64,000 nt of DNA from Megalobrama amblycephala (GCF_018812025.1 NC_063049.1:40599503-40663502), one strand, 5' to 3'; numbered from the stretch's first letter, positions 24,562-36,906 are shown. Made by a program: numbers and translations. Notes: generated by a model from the sequence alone, not told the origin.

Positions 24562-25781
24562 GTCTGCAAAGGAAAAGTAATTTTTCATAAGAAAAGAGGA
24601 TTCACATTCATGCAACACCCCCAAATCAACAAAATATAGATGAGAGAGAGCGCATTTGGTCAAAGATTGACTCATAAAGTACCAAGTGAACCATTAACTC
24701 ACTGACTGTAGGACACTGCAAAACAGTATGAAGGATTTTGTAGAAGTTCAATAAAAACAAAAGATACATTTAAAATAAATATAAATGGCAGTATATGATA
24801 AATAAAAGAATAATAATAGTACGTTTTTTGTTTCTTTAACTTTTCACATTGGATAACTGTGCAAATGGGTGATTGCGAAATGCTCAGATTCGTGAACGAA
24901 TCGTTCTTTTGATTCGGATGTTCTCAAAGAATCAGTTGAACCGATTCATATGAATCGGTCGGAATCAACAATTCATTGAAGCGTTTATTTCAAGCGGAGT
25001 GAACTGATGGAAGGAATAATATAAAACAACCGTTAAAGTACTTTTGATTTTGAATACTATAGCATTTGGGTGAACGAGGTTTTGACAGATGTTACGGAAA
25101 GTAAGTTCAATCTCGCAAAAAAGTAACTATTTTATGAGTTTTATCAACGCATATACGAAATAGCGTTGTTTTTAATAAATATTTTTTAAATTATAACGTG
25201 CAAAAATGTTTATTCGAGAGATGTACTTGTCTTGTACATTATTGTTTATTGTAAATGCAAAAGATTTAGATTCGATTCGAAATGACTTGTTTTTATGAGA
25301 GGAATCGTGGCTGCAACAAATTGAACTGGAGCGCATGAAATTACAAGAAATGTAATAATTAAAAAACGTAATATCTGCTTAGATTTACTTTGATATATTA
25401 ACTAGCTTTTTGAAACTGTTTGCACATCACGTGATTGCGAATTGACATAAAATAACGGCTCAGTTTGTTCTGACCAAATGAACTGTTTGAAAGAACCGAT
25501 TCCCGAAAGTGATTCGGATCTCACTTCACTTAGTGTGTAAATCAACGCGGTCAACCACGACACTGTACTTTTACACTGTACTGTTGATGCATTGAAAAGA
25601 ATGAAAGGAAGAAACTAAAATAACGTTGTTGCAACATCAAAATATCATTAAGTGCGTGATCAATACTTGAAAATGCCCTGACAGAAATCTTTTGCAAACA
25701 GCATGCATTTACTAAAAACTGGAGTTTTCTCACTGTAACTTCTTGCAAAACAGTCTCAGACCGCACGTATAGGCTACTCAC

Positions 25782-25850
25782 CGTTTCTTTATAAGTCAGC
25801 TTTCTAAGATATCTGTTTCTAGCAAGTCAGTTGTCTCAGTAGTGTGGGAA
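25782..25850 (-). other. Candidate 5' noncoding exon of array copy B
   Basis: Minus-strand donor gtgagt with GT at 25781-25780, at the same place and in the same context as in copies A and C. The 5' limit is not known. Confidence 0.5.
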
Positions 25851-25932
25851 TGTGTTTGTTCTTCCCTAACGCTTTGTATCCTGGCACCTGAGTTAAGTGT
25901 GTGTTATTATGTAATAAGTGTTCCGTGCTGCT

Positions 25933-25947
25933 CCTGCAGGGGGCGCT
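25933..25947. promoter_or_regulatory. CTCF-like motif upstream of copy B
   Basis: CCTGCAGGGGGCGCT, identical to the motif in copies A and C and at the same distance from the noncoding exon donor. Confidence 0.4.
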
Positions 25948-27450
25948 GAATGATCAAAGTAGTAGTAAGTAATAAGTAGTAAGTAAGGGACAGAATCCCA
26001 AATATACAGCTGTCAAAATCCGTCCCCAAATGATGAGAGATGTTGATGCATTGCCTTAAAAGATGCTGATTCTATCCTGTTTGTGGATGGACTTTAACCA
26101 GCATCAATTTAAATGTTCATTCATAGTTCACCCAAAATGAAAATTTGATGTTTATCTGCTTACTCCCAGGGCATCCAAGATGTAGGTGACTTTGTTTCTT
26201 CAGTAGAACACAAATTATGATTTTTAACTCCAACCGTTGCTGTCTGTCAGCCGTATAATGCATGTCAATGGGAACTTTGTCTATAAGAGTAAAAAAAAAA
26301 CATGCAGACAAATCCAAATTAAACCCTGCGGCTCGTGACGACACATTTATGTCCTAAGACACAAAACGATCGAACAGAATTCGACGGCAAATATACAGCT
26401 GTCGAAAACATCCCCCTCCCCCCAAATGATGAGAGATGTTGATGCATTGCCTTAAAAGATGCTGATTCTATCCTGTTTGTGGATGGACTTTAACCAGCAT
26501 CAGTTTAAATGTTCATTTTTTTGCCTTTTTGCCATTTATTATAGAGGCAAATTTGACAAGCTACAATAAAAGATCTGTGGAGTATTTTGAGCTGAAACTT
26601 CACAGACACATTCAGGGGACACCTGAGACTTATATTACATCTTGTGAAAAGGGGCATTATAGGTCCTGTTTAAGTTACTTTTTCAAATAAGTAATGCTTT
26701 GTTTTCCCATTATGACATCTCTCCTGCCCCCTCGTTGAGAAATCAGGAGTAAGTGCAGAGGTGTATGTGTGCTGTGTGAACATGATGGTTAGTTTCTAGA
26801 CTAAAATGTGAGTGATTACTCATTTCACTTGATGAGTATTCTTCAAAAAGAATAAAAACAGTGAAATACAAACTCAGAATATTATGCAAATCATCAAAAT
26901 TACACACATATACTTTATGTATTTAATCTCACTTTATTAACCAGTGTCTTTGCTGCTGACGTTTGATGACCCAATTCAACCATACAAAGAAGCAAAAATG
27001 ACTTTAGATATACATCACATTTGTGTTTCATTTTTTCTGCATCTGAAATTGCATACTTCCCTACTGTTTCACAAGCAAAAAACAGTATGTGACAAATAAA
27101 GTATGTCCAAAGTCACAGTAGGCAAAAAGTACCCAGATGAACTGCTACTTCTGGAGAGATTCTGAAGCGTGCATATGATGGACACTTTACTATCCCATTA
27201 GGCCACAGGAGAGGATTTATGAATGGCAGTGAAGCGACTCAACTGACACTGGTAGATCACATGTTAATGACATCATGGCGGATGTAGTATGTCTGGATTC
27301 TAAAACTTTTTTTTAAATTCAATATTGTAAAAATGTCCACTAAGTATTAATTGATATATATATATATATATATATATTTGTTTACAATATAAAGTATTAC
27401 ATCACGTCTCAGTATGCTGCAAGAGCATGGCACAAAGTGGCTGTTTATGC

Positions 27451-30400
27451 TTACAGAACTGAAACTTTGGGTTTAACCGCATTTTTTAAGACGAAAGCAT
27501 CCGAGATGAAGGTTGGCATGTAGGAGAGAGGCAGCCAGAAGAACTTGGCATCCCAGCCTGGAGAATATCTGGTACGGGGATGGACCGCAGCCACAGCATG
27601 CTCCATACAGCTCACCACCTTCATCAGATCTGGATCCACAATCTTCTCGATCTTCTCCTTAATCACCAGCTTTGCTACAAAAACAATTACTAGTTATAAC
27701 TTTTATAACTTCTAGTAACAGGAAGTGTGACCTTTATTTGCTATGATTTGAAACTGGTTATTGGATTTGAACTCACCTTTGTCGATGAAGTCACTGCCGT
27801 ACTCATCCTTCACCTCCTGAGGCAACTTCTTCCATAATCTCTCCATATGACTCTCAGAGACAGTGGAGTCAGTAATAGGTGTTTTGAAGAATCCAGGTTC
27901 AATGCATAAAACCTTCACTCCAAACGGTGCCATGTTCCTCCTGCAGAGCAAAGAAAAACACATTAAATATAGTCACGGCGGCAAAACTAAAATTGCCAGA
28001 TTTAAATAATAAACTCTGGTAATACTGTTTGTTTGGTGGTAAAGTTTAACTGACCTAGTTACATTTGCACATGTTAGAGAAGTTTTTATATATACACACA
28101 CTGTAGGCACCATGCATATATATATATATACAGTGCCCAGCATAAATGAGTACACCCCCTCTGAAAAGTAACATTTTAAACAATATCTCAATGAACACAC
28201 AAAAAAAAAAAAATTCCAAAATGTTGACAAGACTAAGTTTAATATAACATCTGTTTAACTTATAACATGAAAGTAAGGTTAATAATATAACTTAGATATA
28301 TATAATATAGATAATGTATTAGATAATATAATAATATAGATAATATTATAACTTTGAGTAAAACTGAAGAGTTTTGATGCAAAAAGGAGTACACCCCACA
28401 ACAAAAACTACATCTACTTTGTATGGCCTCCATGATTTTTAATGACAGCACCAAGTCTTCTAGGCGTGGAATGAAGTTGGCGACATTTTGCAATATCTAT
28501 CTTTTTCCCTTCTTCAAGAAGGATCTCTTTTAGAGACTGGATGCTGGATGGAGAGTGATGCTCAACTCGTCTCTTCAGAATTCCCCATAGGTGTTCGATT
28601 GGGTTCAGATCAGGAGCCACTGAATCACTTTCACCCTGTTCTTCTTCAGAAATCCAACAGTGGCCTTAGATGTGCGTTTAGGATCATTGTCATGTTGGAA
28701 AAGTGCACAACGACCAAGGGCACGGAGTGATGGTAGCATCTTCTCTTTCAGTATACATCTGTGAATTCATGATGCCATCAATGAAATGCAGCTCCCAGAC
28801 ACCAGCAGCACTCCTGCAGCCCCACATAAGGACACTGACACCACCATGTTTCCCTGTAGGCAGCATGCATTTTTCTTTGTATTCCTCACCTTTGCGACGC
28901 CATACAGTTTTGAAGCCATCAGTTCCAAAAACATTTATCTTGGTGTCATCACTCCAGAGTATAGAGTCCCAGTAGTCTTCATCTTTGTCAGCATGGGCCC
29001 TGGCAAACTCTAGGCACGCTTTTTTGTGCCTGGGCTTTAGGAGAGTCTTCTTTCGTGGACAGCACCCATGATGCCATTCCTCTGCAGTGTACGCCTTATT
29101 GTGTCACGGGAAATTGTCAGCCCAGTTTGGTTTTCTACTTCTTTAGATAACTGCAGTGAACTTGCATGCCGATTTTCTTCAACACTTCTCATCCGAAGAC
29201 GCTCTTGTCGAGGTGTTAACATCCGTGGACGACCTGGATGTCTCTGTGAGATGGTTGCAGTTCCGTCTTTTTAAAATTTTTGTACCACTTTTGCTACAGT
29301 ATTCTGACTGATAAGTAAAGCTTTGCTGATCTTCTTGTAGCCTTCACCTTTCTGGTGTAAAGAAATTATTTTCTTTCTCAGGTCTTGTGACATTTCTATT
29401 CCATGTGGTGCCATTGCTGACAGCATGAAATGGGAAGGGGTTTTAACACCCTTTTATAGTCAACTGTCCGCTGGACACCTGTGCAATGAATAATTAGACT
29501 CACCTGTGCTTGAATTCTTGTTAAATTAGACATTTTGTAGTCTAAAATTTAGCTTTGCTCCAGAGACTTTCAGTGGGGTGTACTCATTTTTGCATCACCC
29601 TAATTTAAGTAAAACTGAAAATTTTGTTCTCCAAGTTATATAGTAAAAGTTTTCCTGTTACTAATATACTGTATACCAGCAGTATTCTCCGGTTGATTTA
29701 CTGGTATTACTCACCTGAGCATTAGGGGGCGCTCTATTTAATGTATATAGGTGGCCTATTTAAGGGAACAAAGAAGGAGAAATGGCAGGAAAAATCTGAA
29801 GATAGACAAGACTTAGTATTTGAAGTTTTACACAGTTTGTTTAGAAAAAGGCAGTTAAGGATAGAGGTAAATTTCCCCTGGGTACCTTTACATGTGGGTG
29901 TGGATGGAAAAGAAGAAGTAGACGTGCAAAGAAAGCATTAAATCATCCACAAATAGAAATTATGTTAGCTTTAAGTAAAGCTGAATTCAAGAGAGTGATA
30001 ACATTTGAAGTAAGAAAGAAATGGCAAAAGTTATGGAATAGTGGCTCTAAAGGAAGACATCTTTTCCAGATTCAGGAGTATGTTGGAAATGAGAGGAAAA
30101 GATATGGGAATAGGAAGAAGGATGTTATTATTTCAAGATTAAGAATTGGACATACAGCATTAAACAATAGTCTGTATAAAATAGGTAAGCATGAATCGGG
30201 AGAGTGTGACAAATGTGGAGAATTAGAAACAGTGATGCATATTCTTAATGAGTGTTCTGCATATGAAAGGGAGAGATTCCAATTAATACAAGAATTAGGA
30301 TGGTTGGGAATTGATAATATTTCTTTGGTTGTGGCCTTTTTACCCTGGTTAAGGAACTTTAGAGTTCTAAGCTCATGTGTAAGTAATTGTCATTGTTTTT

Positions 30401-33400
30401 TTTGTTTTTTTGTTAATAACTCATGTTCATAGCACATGGTTATGGTTTGTTTGAATTTTGTTTACAGAGGGTTTGTGTTCTGAACATATATGGATTACTT
30501 GGGGGCTTAAACAAGTGAGAAGATTGGAACTAAGGGTTGATTTCCATTTACTACTTGATTGTTACCTGTTGCTAGACAACGTTTTACTTCAAACATTGAC
30601 AAAGCTCTCTGATGATTGAACTCTGCTGTGGATCATCTTGCCATTTTAAGTACTTTTTTCTCTATTCATTTTCAACAAAGACTGAGCAAAGCTTATGGTC
30701 CTAATTGATGAGAAATCAAGGACTGTGCTTTGTGTTGGACTGTATTTTTTTATCCTCTGGTTCCAAATGTTTGACCGTCAGATATTGTTGTCATGTTGAA
30801 TAATGAATGTTTTGTGTGACTGTTTAATACACTTGACTCATGAGTAAGATTGGTCTGGTTGGGCCCTTATTTTATGTAGCACTTAAATAAAAGTTAACAG
30901 AATAGGTGTTACAATATTATTAACCTTACTTTCATGTTATAAGTTAAACAAATGTTATAAAAAACTTGTTATTAAAAATTGTTTTTGTGTTCATGGAGAT
31001 ATTGTTTAAAATGTTACTTTTTAAAGGGGTTGTACTCATTTACGCTGAGCACTGTATATAAAACTTAAAAAAATTACATAACCAACAATTGCCCTGGCAA
31101 CAAACTGAAATAAGTTTAAAAGGCACAATATGTAGTTTTTCGCCACTAGAGGTCGCTTAGGTCGTGTAGCTTGATGATGCCTTGATTTCGCTGAATCATG
31201 GGAGTTGTTTTCTTCACGTCTACAGCTGATGGAAAAGAATCTGACAGGGCTCGGGTAGAAATCATATTAATGGATGAGCTTATGTATTAAAGATTTATTA
31301 ACATTACCTTAGCATGACGCAGGGTATGGCTGAAAGCTGTTGGAGCAGAAACGATGCCGCTAGAACGTTTGCTAATGAGAGACGAGCGTGACACATGGCA
31401 CGAGAGCAGTGGATCTTTAATTATAACACAGTCGCTGCTTGTGTATGTGGGGTAACGCAGCGCTGCTTTATCATATTAGATACATTTGTGTGTTGAAAGT
31501 TGTTATAATGCTACTTTGCGTTCACTCGGCGGCCGCTATGAGACACTTGTTGCACACTGCAGTAAGCTAGATCGATATTGGACATGGTAAAACATCTAAA
31601 TCAAGAAAATGATATTTAAACAATAAGACTTACTGTGTTGATCTATATAACAATGATTAGTTTTCTGTCAATGAATGTATCCAAACAGTTGCTCACGTCT
31701 AATAAAACACATAAAAAATTAAAGTGTCTTTGGTTTCCATTGTTTCTACAAAATAAAACCAGAAATCGAGGGTAATGCAGATAAGATGTCATTGACAGGC
31801 GACGAAATGACACGGTCCGTGTCCTGGTTAAAATTGCTTATTTCTCTGGATTTAAACATTCTTGGAAACATTTGGGATAATATAAGTACACAAGTCAACA
31901 AAATATATAACATTGTTCTAGTGGTTTTTGGATTTTTTTTATTCCAAAAATCTTACATATTGTGCCTTTTAAGTACTAAAATTATTAACTACAACTGAAA
32001 TAAAAATTAAGTTATTAAATGTTAAAAATATAAAAAATAATAGTATATAAATACTAAAATAACACTGATTTTTCCACTGTTAATGAGATTTTGAGAGTAT
32101 GTCCTAAAATTGTCTCTTTTAAGAGTGCCCAATGTTTGGACATATTGCACTCTCAATATACAAAATCTCAAGAATTCAGAATTAAGAGGAACTAAGATCC
32201 TAGTCTGGACTGCGTTTGGTCGCAAGTTCCGTTGAATTATGTGGGTAATGACAGAAAATGCGACCATAGTTGGCTTTGGGAAACGCAGCCCTGAATAGTC
32301 CTGATATAAACAAGTGTAAATGTACTCATTATAGCGGCATCTTATGGCCAGTTCTCACATACAGTGGTACACAGCCTTCTGCAGATGTTTGCACTTGCAG
32401 AATGTTTTGTTATGTTTGGACCTTGCATTCATAATATATGTTGATTAATCAAAGTGTACCACACCCACGCTTTGAATCTGAATTATTTTGATCGGTTTTT
32501 GTCATAAGGGTCTCCAGAGGAATCATTACTGGAAATACTAACCTTAGACTGTCATTAAAAGCTTCTACTCCATACTTAGTAATGCAGTACGCCCCTCCCG
32601 TGGTACTAATCCGTCCAAACACACTGGCCACGTTGACCACTCTGCCCTTGGCTTTCTTAATGAGCGGTAACACACTCAGAGTAACGGCTACAACCCCGAT
32701 CAGATTGACATCGATCATTTGTTTGAAGTCCTCGATATCCAGCCAGTCGTTGGGAGCAGTTGGGAAAGAGATACCAGCATTGTTGACCACGGCCCACAGA
32801 CCTGAAAACACACACAAATGACAAAATACAACCGTTTTCTTTCATCACAAAAGATTGCTAAATCTTTGGTGAAAGGAAGTGTCATGTGAAAATCATGTGA
32901 AGAAACTACTTGAGTCCAACAACTTCATGAAAGAACACTATGAGAAAACAAAACATAAGCTTTTCAATAGGAAAATATTAGAAATTTTATTTGTTCAACA
33001 ACAAGTTATGTAACGGAACATGAATAATTAATTACATTAAAACATTTATTTTGACTATTCCTGATTTTCTTGACTGAAAATATAAATATATATGGGTCAA
33101 TGACGTGACGTGTCATTTTTTTTGTTTCAAGGGCCTTAATAATAAAAAACAAAGATATGACATCTAAAGTATGTAAGGTAGTACAACTAGATCTCTTTTA
33201 TTGAATCCAAAAGGATTTAGATATTTTGCAACATATAAATGTATTTTAAAGTTTTTGAAGTGTCAAAGGGTCATTTGGTTTAACCGTCCAAAGACCAATA
33301 CAGTCATTTCATTTGTGATCTTAAAATATCTTAAAATGTAATAAATGTATATATTTTTCATTCTGCTCAAGTCATGCAGTCAATATCATGTGACAGGATG

Positions 33401-33866
33401 TGATATCATTCAGACACCTGCAAAGGACCACATGGTTGTGAAACAAAGTAATTAATTCTCTTTTAACAATTTGAAAAATTCATGTTTTCACTTGCTCATA
33501 CGCATCTCCCGAGACATCAGGTCATTCGGTACAACCGCTATAAAACATGGAAAATGTTGTAATATTTTAACTTGTACTAAATATAAAATGTCTGATTGTC
33601 CTTTTGCTAGCTAGCTAGATATCAGCCTGTTAGCATTGTTCAAAAATATCGTCATTCGGTAAAACTGAAATTTTGGTTAAACCGAATGACTTTTTTGGTG
33701 ACAAATCTTGTACAAAATGAAAAAGCAGTCAGTAAGTATATTTTTATATATACACATATACACACACACACACACACACACTATGTATGTATATTTTTAT
33801 ATATATAGTGTTTATATGTATATATATTACTGACGACAATTTTTATATATATATGTATATAATTTG

Positions 33867-33965
<99 letters not shown>

Positions 33966-35890
33966 CGCATTCCAAATTATTATGCAAGTGACATATTAGT
34001 AAGATTTCAGTACAGTAAACATTCAGATTTTAGTTTTTCAAAGAAAATGTTTGTTTGTTTATTTATCCATGTCTTTTTAGATAACTAGTATCAATCTCAG
34101 ACAAAATAATTTGCCAGGTCTATGGAAACCCTACTCAGACGTTGTTCCACATTATTAAGCAAGTCACAGTTCTCATGCAATATGGGGAGGAAGAAAGATC
34201 TTTCTGAAGATGAAAAGCATGAAATGGTCCAATGTTGTGCAAAAGGCATGAAAACAACTAATATTGTGTGAAAACTGAATGGAGATTATCAAATTATCAT
34301 AAGATAATTGTGTGATTTAGAGCACAGCAGAACTCGGTCAGATAAAGGCTTATTAAGGAAAGTTCCAGTCATAAAAAATTATTGTATTAAAAGGGCAGCT
34401 ATAAAAAAGCCAGTGCTGAGCAGCAAACAGGTATTTGAAGCTGCTGGTGTCTCTGGAGTCTCAAGACACTCTCCATGCAGGCTGGCAGTTGTGTGTAAAG
34501 ATGCATTTTAGCCACCACTAACCAAACCTCACAAAGAGAAACATTTACAGTGGGTTTAGAAATACATGAAGATTCATTTTTAAATAGTTCTATTCACTGA
34601 CTAATGCCATAGTACAATGGGTGGTCTAAATGGATGGATTTCTGGATGGTTGGTGAATGGCCACCACGTTCCAACAAGACTGCGACATCAGAAAGGAGCT
34701 GCTGGGTGATGATTTAGGCTGGAATATTGGGAAGTGAGAGGGAAGGTCCCTTTAGGGTCTCTGAGGGTATTAAAATGACTTTTGCAAGATATGTGGAGTT
34801 CATAACTGGCCATTTTCAGCTATGATATTAAAAGAAGGATAGTGCCTTCTGAAATACAATGCACTATGCACTATCCCATGCTGCAAAAAAACAGCACAGC
34901 AATAAAACTGTTTGAAAATGTATTTCTAAACCCACTGTAAATGTTTCTCTTTGTGAGCTTTGGTTAGTGGTGTCTAAAATGTATCTTTACACACAACTGC
35001 CAGCCTGCATGGAGAGCATCTTAAGACTCCAGAGACACCAGCAGCTTCAAATACCTGTTTGCTGCTCAACACTGGCTTTTTTATAGCTGCCCTTTTAATA
35101 CAATACATTTTTATGACAGGAACTTTCCTTAATAAGCCTTTATCTGACCGAGTTCTTTTGTGCTCTAAATCACTCACAAATCTTATGATAATTTGATAAT
35201 CTCCATTCAGTTTTCACAAAATATTAGTTGTTTTCATGCCTTTTGCACAACATTGGACCATTTCATGCTTTTCATCTTCAGAAAGATCTTTCTTCCTCCC
35301 CATATTGCATGAGAACTGTGACTTGCTTAATAATGTGGAACAACGTCTGAGTAGGGTTTTCATAGATCTGGCAAATTATTTTGTCTGAGATTGATACCAG
35401 TTATCTAAAAAGACATGGATAAATAAACAAACAAACATTTTCTTTGAAAAACACTTGCACAATAATTTGGAACGTGGTGTGTGTATATAAAAAAAAAAAT
35501 TTTCACAGCTCTCAAAAAACAAAAATGTTTCAAAGGATTTCAGAACTAATAGAAGACAACCTCTTTCTGTGACTTACCCTTCTGTCCCACCAGGGTTTTA
35601 ATGGTGTCGGCTGTTTTTTTAATGCTGTCATTATCAGTGACATCCAAATGCAGCGCTGTGAGTTTGTCGGAGCAGGCCTTCTTCAGCTCATCCTCTCCCT
35701 TCTCTGTGTAGCAGCCTGCGATGACACGGAAACCCTTTGTGTCCAGGTGTCTGGCCAAGAGATTCCCAAAACCTGTGTCACAGCCTGTGATATACACAAA
35801 CTTCTCAGATTTGTTGGGAACTCTTCCCAGTTCTCTGAACCACCGATAGACAAAGAGCAAGACTATGAGACCAACAATGTACAGGAACAT
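27451..35890 (-). CDS. Array copy C: SDR9C retinol/steroid dehydrogenase, dhrs9 paralogue
   Basis: Coding exons 35890-35578, 32801-32543, 27940-27777 and 27674-27451 (313, 259, 164, 224 bp) give 319 residues with no stop and intact splice borders. All SDR motifs are kept ([13 protein letters not shown], Ser164, Tyr176, Lys180). Unique residues: Ile5, Thr171-Thr172 next to the catalytic Tyr, Pro212-Ile213 and Ser219 in the substrate loop, Ser240, and Ala in place of Thr at the last exon junction. The intron between exons 2 and 3 has grown to 4.6 kb through a Tc1 element with a nested LINE piece and a MITE. The upstream intron would be about 11.4 kb if the 47344 leader exon is used. The poly(A) signal conserved in A and B is deleted here. 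The function is expected to be like A and B if it is expressed. Confidence 0.88.
28131..31054 (-). mobile_element. Decayed Tc1-like transposon split by a LINE fragment
   Basis: Ends 'cagtgcccagcataaatgag' and 'tttacgctgagcactg' are inverted repeats (about 170 bp in all) flanked by TA in a TA tract. About 2.9 kb, in the intron between exons 2 and 3 of array copy C. Transposase remnants are on the minus strand: an N-terminal piece starting near 29413 and a C-terminal piece at 28620-28414 with the NPIEHLWG catalytic Glu. Several frameshifts lie between them. About 1.2 kb of foreign LINE sequence lies inside (29700-30890). Confidence 0.85.
29700..30890 (+). mobile_element. 5'-truncated non-LTR retrotransposon (RNase H-bearing type), nested
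   Basis: The frame around 29865-29960 reads [14 protein letters not shown], the end of an RNase H domain, with one lost base near 29930 breaking it. The continuing frame 29962-30432 carries a Cys/His knuckle ([17 protein letters not shown]) and then a hydrophobic end. RNase H after RT followed by such a knuckle is seen in I/R1-like LINE groups. Only the 3' end is present; RT and endonuclease are missing. Confidence 0.7.
31118..31972. mobile_element. MITE with 'aaggcacaatatgta' ends
   Basis: The ends 'aaaaggcacaatatgtagtt' and 'cttacatattgtgcctttt' are inverted. The corresponding stretch of copy A (near 10900) is uninterrupted and so is the empty site. A 1.95-kb relative lies at 47734-49685. 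The CDS-like frame 31786-31998 is not convincing. Confidence 0.75.
33730..33966. repeat. TA/CA microsatellite cluster
   Basis: Runs of CA (about 33762-33780, 33951-33965) and TA (about 33872-33950) in intron 1 of array copy C, matching the TA tracts of copies A and B in position. Confidence 0.9.
33967..35476. mobile_element. Tail-to-tail palindrome of two Tc1-like 5' halves
   Basis: The left arm (33967 to about 34575, + strand) and right arm (about 35476 to 34905, - strand) are inverted copies, each running from a terminus inward. Each encodes the N-terminal half of the same Tc1-like transposase: [18 protein letters not shown] begins at 34180 (+) and at 35302 (-), and both reach [13 protein letters not shown] and HKEKHLQWV. 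The catalytic half is absent from both. About 330 bp of unrelated DNA forms the centre. The element can only have moved with an outside transposase. Confidence 0.8.
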
Positions 35891-36039
35891 GTCTGCAAAA
35901 GAAAATTAATTTTTCATAAGAAAAGAAGATTCACATTCAAGCAACACCACCAAAATCAACAAAATATAGATGAGAGAGACAGTGAGACAGTGAGACAGTG
36001 ACAGAGACATTTCACCAAAAGCCAGGGTATAGAGAGAGA

Positions 36040-36432
36040 GCGACACGTGTCATAACCTAAAAACCACACCCACTGGGGGGGGGGGAAACAATCCAACCCT
36101 CTCTATTGACTTTGTATTGCGTGAGGCTGCCTCCTTGTTATTTCTGACTCATAACAAAAAGCAGAACAATGTCTAAAAACTGCTATCTGACATGGTGTAC
36201 AGCAAACAAGCTAAAAAAAACCAGTATCCACTTTTTTTCTCCTTAAAGACTGGCTTTTATGGTTCGGTAGCTTATAAAATCTTAGTTCTGGATTTTCTAG
36301 CTTGTTTGCTGCACAGCTTGTCACAGAGCAGCTTTTAGACCTTGTTCTGTTTTTGTTTTGTCAGAAATGACAAAGAGGCAGCCTCACGCAATACAAAGTC
36401 AATGGAGGCGGTTGGATTGTTTTCACCATAGA

Positions 36433-36478
<46 letters not shown>

Positions 36479-36600
36479 TCTATGGTTTTCGCCCCCGGCG
36501 TGGGCGTGTCCTAAGTCAAAGTCCCTCTAAGACAAGTCATTTCACTCGGCGGCCATCTTTGAAACGCCTCTAGGGCATCCAAGAGCAACTCCTATGTTGT
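36040..36600. repeat. Inverted-repeat element with AT-palindrome core
   Basis: The arms at about 36087-36210 and 36300-36425 are inverted copies (for example 'gcgtgaggctgcctc' against 'gaggcagcctcacgc'). Next to the right arm is the perfect palindrome at 36425-36486. No coding content. Confidence 0.65.
36425..36486. repeat. Perfect 62-bp AT-rich palindrome
   Basis: The arms accatagacatcat and atgatgtctatggt flank an uninterrupted alternating AT core. The whole is self-complementary without a spacer, and such a sequence can extrude as a cruciform. Confidence 0.85.
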
Positions 36601-36663
36601 TTGCAATCACGTGGTTATGGTGACGCGCGAAATTCCGGTGGAGGGCAAGCAGTGAAAATCAGA

Positions 36664-36906
36664 ATGGAAGAGATGGGGACAAGTCCTTTCTCTGCTAGTT
36701 TAGAAAGGTATAAACAGAAAATCACAACATATGTTGGACGCGATCCTTATGTTATGAAGAGGAGCGACTTTTCCGCTGAATTAAAAGACTTTCCTCGAGG
36801 AGGCAGATATAGTGGATGTGAAGCTGCCGTCACGCCGCGTTCAGTTCTAGTCTTGGTTTGTTTATATCGCGCTGTTTCTACTAGTGAAGTTAGAGCAGTA
36901 TTTTGA
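36664..36906 (+). pseudogene. Transposon-derived coding fragment (possible YqaJ-associated ORF start)
   Basis: From the ATG at 36664 the frame reads MEEMGTSPFSASLERYKQKI and then GRDPYVMKRSDFS before running into non-matching sequence. The 'DPYVxxxxDFS' pattern reminds me of the N-terminus of YqaJ-domain proteins spread by fish DNA transposons, but this is a weak recollection. It is a fragment only, with no downstream domain. Confidence 0.3.

Larger units (their letters stand above)
24562..26672. other. 5' region of copy B and spacer between units B and C
   Basis: 24562-25955 parallels the upstream region of copies A and C. 25960-26670 is spacer with two near-repeats of the same block (25985-26110 and 26400-26520) and the 3' end of the dispersed repeat that borders each unit. 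Non-coding as far as can be seen. Confidence 0.5.

Noticed and set aside
29741..29941. Independent small gene
   Set aside because: It is the RNase H end of the LINE fragment, broken by one missing base before the next frame.
34549..34938. A separate 390-bp MITE with 'cagtgggtttagaaatacat' ends
   Set aside because: Those words are part of the Tc1-like transposase reading (HKEKHLQWV), so they are the inner ends of the large palindrome and not independent termini.
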